A stretch of DNA of 64,000 nt from positions 530,950-594,949 of the forward strand of contig NW_004440426.1 in assembly GCF_000330505.1 (NCBI RefSeq), given 5' to 3'. The notes under the pieces were generated by a model. That model searched no databases. It saw nothing but the letters and a program-made list of their open reading frames with translations, and had not been told where the DNA came from. Shown piece after piece: positions 60,061 to 64,000 of the stretch. The DNA comes from Entamoeba invadens IP1. Its lineage: Eukaryota; Evosea; Mastigamoebida; Endamoebidae. The translations under genes were made by a program, and so were the position numbers. Within the stretch, counting starts at the first letter, position 1. Every line of letters starts with the position of its first letter.

Positions 60061-63000
60061 AGCAACCAGGTAATAATACTATTATGTATTATAATTTTAA
60101 TTATAAATTGACCTAATTCATATACGTTTTTTAACAAGAATTTAACTATTAATTATAATTAATAAAACAAGCTGTTTAAATTATTTTTACAATACACCAC
60201 AACTTGTTCAAAATGTATTTTATAAATTGGTTTGAAAACAAGTGTTTTGGTTTTTCTTTTTTGAAAATTTTGACATGTCTCTTTTTTTCCTTAATGTTCA
60301 TAATATTTTTTTTCAGACAGTTTTGTGTTTTATATTTTAAACAAAGACATTATTAGGTTTTGTTTCTTTCGGTCATGCCTCGGAAAAATTTGCTTTTTAA
60401 GAAAAAAAGACTGAAGAAACTGTTTTTTGCGGCAAAAAAATCGTCTTTGGTAAAACTATTTTTAAAAATACGAAAATAAACGGGACATTAGGTTATATTG
60501 AATTGTGATTCCAGAAGATTCATTAATTTTTATCAAATTGTTTTTGATAAATTAACAATTTATAAATACTTATCGTTTTTTTATGTTTTATTAGCACAAT
60601 AAAAAAAACATAATATAAATTAACGAAAAGATAAATTTAACATATGAATTTTATTAACATATTTTCTTGTATAATTAACACACCGAAAAAATAAAATTAA
60701 TTAACGAAAAAAATAATTAACAATTTAAAAATATTTATCGATTTTTCTTGTCAAATTAACACAACGAAAATTTACAAATAATTTAACGCAATCAAAATTA
60801 ATATCTTACTATTATTAACGTTTTTACATTTAAATTAACAAACTAAAATGTAAATAATTAACGATAATTCAATAAAAATGTGTATTTCAAATAAATTACA
60901 TTGTACAATATCTGTTTGTAATTACAAACATTTATTTGTAATTATTAATTAAATATTTTATTTGTTACAGAATCGACGGAGTAAAATATTTAAAACCACA
61001 ATTAAACAAACATTATTTGATAATTAAACAATAACGTTTCATTGAAATTATATTTCAAAGAATGACTTGTTATAAATATTTATTTTATTATAAATTATAA
61101 ACATAAAAAATGAATAAAATGATGTTATGTGCATGATCAACATATAAGACTATGGTCATTTTTCAACATGGAATAAAAATTGCACCACAATTAACAACAT
61201 TTTTATAATGATAAATCATTTGTGTTAGAAAAAAACTATTATTTTAAACTTTTCAATATATCTTTCAACCTGTTTATAATTTTGTTGATACTTATTAATG
61301 TACAACATAATTGTTTTAGTATTGTATATTTAATTCTGAATTATATTGTTAAAATAAATGTATTGTAAAATGTATAGCATTGGTCATTCAACGTGCCAAA
61401 CAATGACAATATAAGCAGTTGATTTGTCTGGAAAAATACATTTTAACAAACAGTTAGTTAATAATGATATCAATAAAAAACATGATTATAACTTCTTTTG
61501 TATTTTAATGAACAACAAAAACACCAAATTGAAAAATATAAAACATTGTAACGGTCCATTTGTTTCAAATCATAAACCAATAGAAGTTTACGCTTTACTT
61601 TGTTTAAACATCAAAAACACAACAATAAATTTAATTTTCATTATATGGACAGTAATATTTAAATAAGGTGCAACAAATTGTGTATTAATATATCATTTAA
61701 AACAGCTTATATTTTACATATATAAGTTGAAATCAATAAACACGAAATTGTGACTTTTATGTATTTGAATTTGATTTTTTTGTAAAAAAAAACTTTTTGA
61801 CATTTAAACAAAAGTGGGTAAATTCATTATTGATTCAACTTCAATACATATTTGTTGTTTAAAAACATTTCGTTGACAACATATCAACAACAATATTGAA
61901 ATATGTTAACAAAAAATACATAACTATAGTTTTTAATTCATGTTAATTCTTAGACTACTAAAAATGATTTTAATGTCTGATGTACACGTTTAAGTGAGTC
62001 GCAAGTAAAATCCTAAAATTTGTGTAAACTGTGATACTTTTTTAATTTTACTGTTATCTTTTAAACTTTTAGTTTGATGTTACATTTTTACACATCGTAA
62101 AGTTGCCACTTTTAAAAATTTAGGCTGTTTTTAAATCACCAGTGTAGCAATCAACAGTAAAAACCCAATACACCAAATGTTGTTATCAAATTAATGAAAA
62201 GTACTAATTAACAAATGCTTCCATTTTAATTAATCATAATAGTTGTAGTATTATCAAAATATACATGTTCACTTTTTTGTGTCGTAATATAAAAAATGAT
62301 AAAACGATTGTTAAAAAATATTTGGATTAATATCTCGCTTGCACATCATTTTCAACAAAAAACTGTTGATATGAAAATTGAGGATATGGAAGTGATTGCA
62401 CAATGAAATTATTAACAATTGTTTATATTTGATTTTTCTTTGTATTAACAAATCGTCAATGCAAACACATATAATTACAATCAATAATTGAAAATAACAA
62501 TGTCATTAACAGTCATTATTCATTCAATAATTCAATTATACAATTATACTTGTATTAACAAATATGTATATCTATTATTAATATATTTAAACTTTTAATT
62601 GTGTTGATAACTTTGTTATGTGAATAATTGGAAACACCTTTTACTAAAAGTTAATAAATGTATAATTATTCAAAATAAATTTTAATGATATCAAAATATA
62701 ACAAAAATGATCAATTAAAATATTTAATTTCGATTTGATTATAACTGTATATATTGTTAATCGGATGTGTATTAACGTAAAACAGACTATTTTAAAATTA
62801 TATAAATATAAAACTTGCAAACTTTTTTGTTGTTAAAAGTTAGGCATCAAACATAAACTGTTAGATTCGAATATAATTAATGTGATTTATTTTTACAACA
62901 AATTTTTATTATTGAAAATGTGTATATCTGTATTAATAAGTATATCATGTAAACCGAATACCTCGACTACTAATAGGTTATAAACCATTATTGATTAAAT

Positions 63001-64000
63001 ATTAATTATTGGTTTTTAAAAAACAATAAAGAAAATATAAATGATGTGATTGTTTTGAAATTGATAATTGATATCTGATGTGCCTGTTTAATTTATTAAT
63101 AAATCATTTTTTTGTTTATCAACTACAATAACTTTTAGATGTATGAAATTTTATAAAACTTGTAACAACTCGAATGTTTTAAAAAGAAAGAAAAAATGCA
63201 ACCAACAGTCAAGAAATTACTTTTATTTTGTTATTTAATTTTATATATTACAACAACACCTGGAATTCAATTATGTTACGTCAAACTATTTAATCGGGCT
63301 TACATGATACCGAGAATTTACATTTCTGAACTGTCTCATCTTTTCTTTTTTGGTTTCATGTTATTGGTAATTCAGTTAGTGTTTATTTTCAGATTATGCC
63401 TTTTTGTAACGATATATTTAATACAATGTTTTTAATATATTTTTGACAGATATTCCATAATATTACTTGTAAAAGAGGATCAATGTCATTGTTTGCATCC
63501 ACAATAGTCATTAAGATTATAAGTTGTAAAAAATCACATATCAATTACAAGTGTATATTATTAAAAAAAATACATCGACAGTTTTTAGTCTACAATATTA
63601 TAAAGCAAATATATACTCTAAAATACCACATACAAATAATACAGCTACGACTATTGTGTTAATAACGGGTTATTAATAACAAATTTTTGTTGCATGTTTG
63701 ATGAAATTTCAATTATTAAATTGATAACAAAATAATAATTTAATAAGTTATTATAGATATTTTATTAAATAAAACTATAATAATTTTATAATAAATTATT
63801 ATTCAATTAAACTATAAAAATATAAAATAATTAATTATATCAATTATTGTTACAAACTTATAGTTAAGTTATTATTAATTTTAATAATAAATAAAAATAA
63901 AATCCCATAATGTTATTTTTAAATAGTAATTCATTTAATAACACAATGAAAACACAGTAATAAAATAATTGAAGTGTTCTTAAGGTGTGTTTGGTAAAAA
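60061..64000. other. Gene-empty AT-rich region, 3.9 kb
   Basis: No convincing gene on either strand. Frames at 61424-61666 and 63196-63435 are short and low-complexity. Recurrent TTAACA/TTAACG words and two similar stretches beginning ATTAACAATTTA at 60551 and about 60716 suggest old, degenerate repeats. No tRNA, rRNA or clear transposon terminus was found. Confidence 0.55.
60551..60800. repeat. Degenerate direct repeat
   Basis: A stretch starting ATTAACAATTTATAAATACT at 60551 is echoed from about 60716 with a few substitutions (..TTATCGATTTTT..TTG). Each is followed within 30-130 bases by a TTAACACAACGAAAA-like word. The spacing is about 165 bases. Similarity is moderate and the DNA is A/T-rich, so this is a tentative call. 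Confidence 0.35.

Noticed and set aside
61424..61666. 80-codon plus-strand frame
   Set aside because: Low-complexity Asn/Lys/Ile composition typical of chance frames in AT-rich DNA.
63196..63435. 79-codon plus-strand frame with signal-peptide-like start
   Set aside because: Hydrophobic but repetitive Leu/Phe/Ile content expected from T-rich DNA, with no Cys-rich or other domain and no splice partner seen.
1..64000. CRISPR arrays, rRNA genes, bacterial-style operons or ribosome-binding sites
   Set aside because: None seen; intron structure and gene families show this is nuclear eukaryotic DNA.

Overview
The window looks like nuclear DNA of an Entamoeba species. Intergenic DNA is extremely AT-rich and genes are compact. 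Introns are short (about 47-126 nt) with a GTTTGT-type donor and usually a TAG/AAG acceptor. The gene set is typical of the genus: a ~445-aa hexokinase, Cys-rich transmembrane kinases, several Rho regulators and a SHAQKYF Myb. DNA transposons (mariner-type, hAT-type, DDE_Tnp_4-type) rather than LINE/SINE pairs suggest the E. invadens/E. moshkovskii side of the genus. That placement is inference. There is one 100-N assembly gap at 10797-10896.

Layout. 0-1.1 kb: RhoGAP (-). 1.8-4.7 kb: a decayed DNA transposon with a DDE_Tnp_4-like transposase joined or adjacent to a Ulp1-like (C48) protease. 5.0-8.1 kb: coiled-coil RhoGEF (+, two exons). 8.3-9.2 kb: non-autonomous inverted-repeat element. 9.5-10.3 kb: Dcp2 decapping enzyme. 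10.65-11.03 kb: mariner-type element interrupted by the gap. 11.2-12.5 kb: hexokinase. 12.8-14.2 kb: PIAS/Siz SUMO E3 (two exons), tail-to-tail with a second RhoGEF (14.2-15.7 kb). 16.2-19.4 kb: importin-5-like karyopherin. 19.8-20.8 kb: Tsg101/Vps23 UEV protein. 21.5-23.0 kb: four-exon SAPS-family PP6/Sit4 regulator. 23.6-31.5 kb: 2637-aa PH-BEACH-WD40 protein. 31.7-32.5 kb: two-exon TOPLESS-domain protein without WD40 repeats. 33.0-33.5 kb: SHAQKYF Myb. 34.8-35.8 kb: two-exon unknown. 36.5-36.9 kb: MITE. 37.0-38.2 kb: predicted pseudokinase. 39.6-45.2 kb: three-exon receptor-like transmembrane kinase. 45.8-46.6 kb: three-exon Rab GTPase. 46.9-49.7 kb: exportin-T. 50.2-52.6 kb: SMARCAL1/HARP annealing helicase. 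52.8-53.4 kb: SNIP1/Pml1-type FHA protein. 54.9-57.2 kb: mariner MITE and broken hAT transposase. 57.7-60.06 kb: relic of a transmembrane kinase. 60.1-64 kb: gene-empty AT-rich DNA.

The genes are mostly unrelated housekeeping and signalling functions. The visible themes are Rho/Rab signalling and membrane traffic (RhoGAP, two RhoGEFs, Rab, Tsg101, BEACH), nuclear transport (importin-5, exportin-T), mRNA and SUMO control (Dcp2, SNIP1-like, PIAS), and one region (37-45 kb plus the 57-60 kb relic) holding members of a kinase family that pairs a small beta-sandwich-like module with a TKL-type kinase domain. Several genes become whole only when introns are inferred. All exon joins were worked out by eye from splice motifs and reading frame and are not supported by transcripts.
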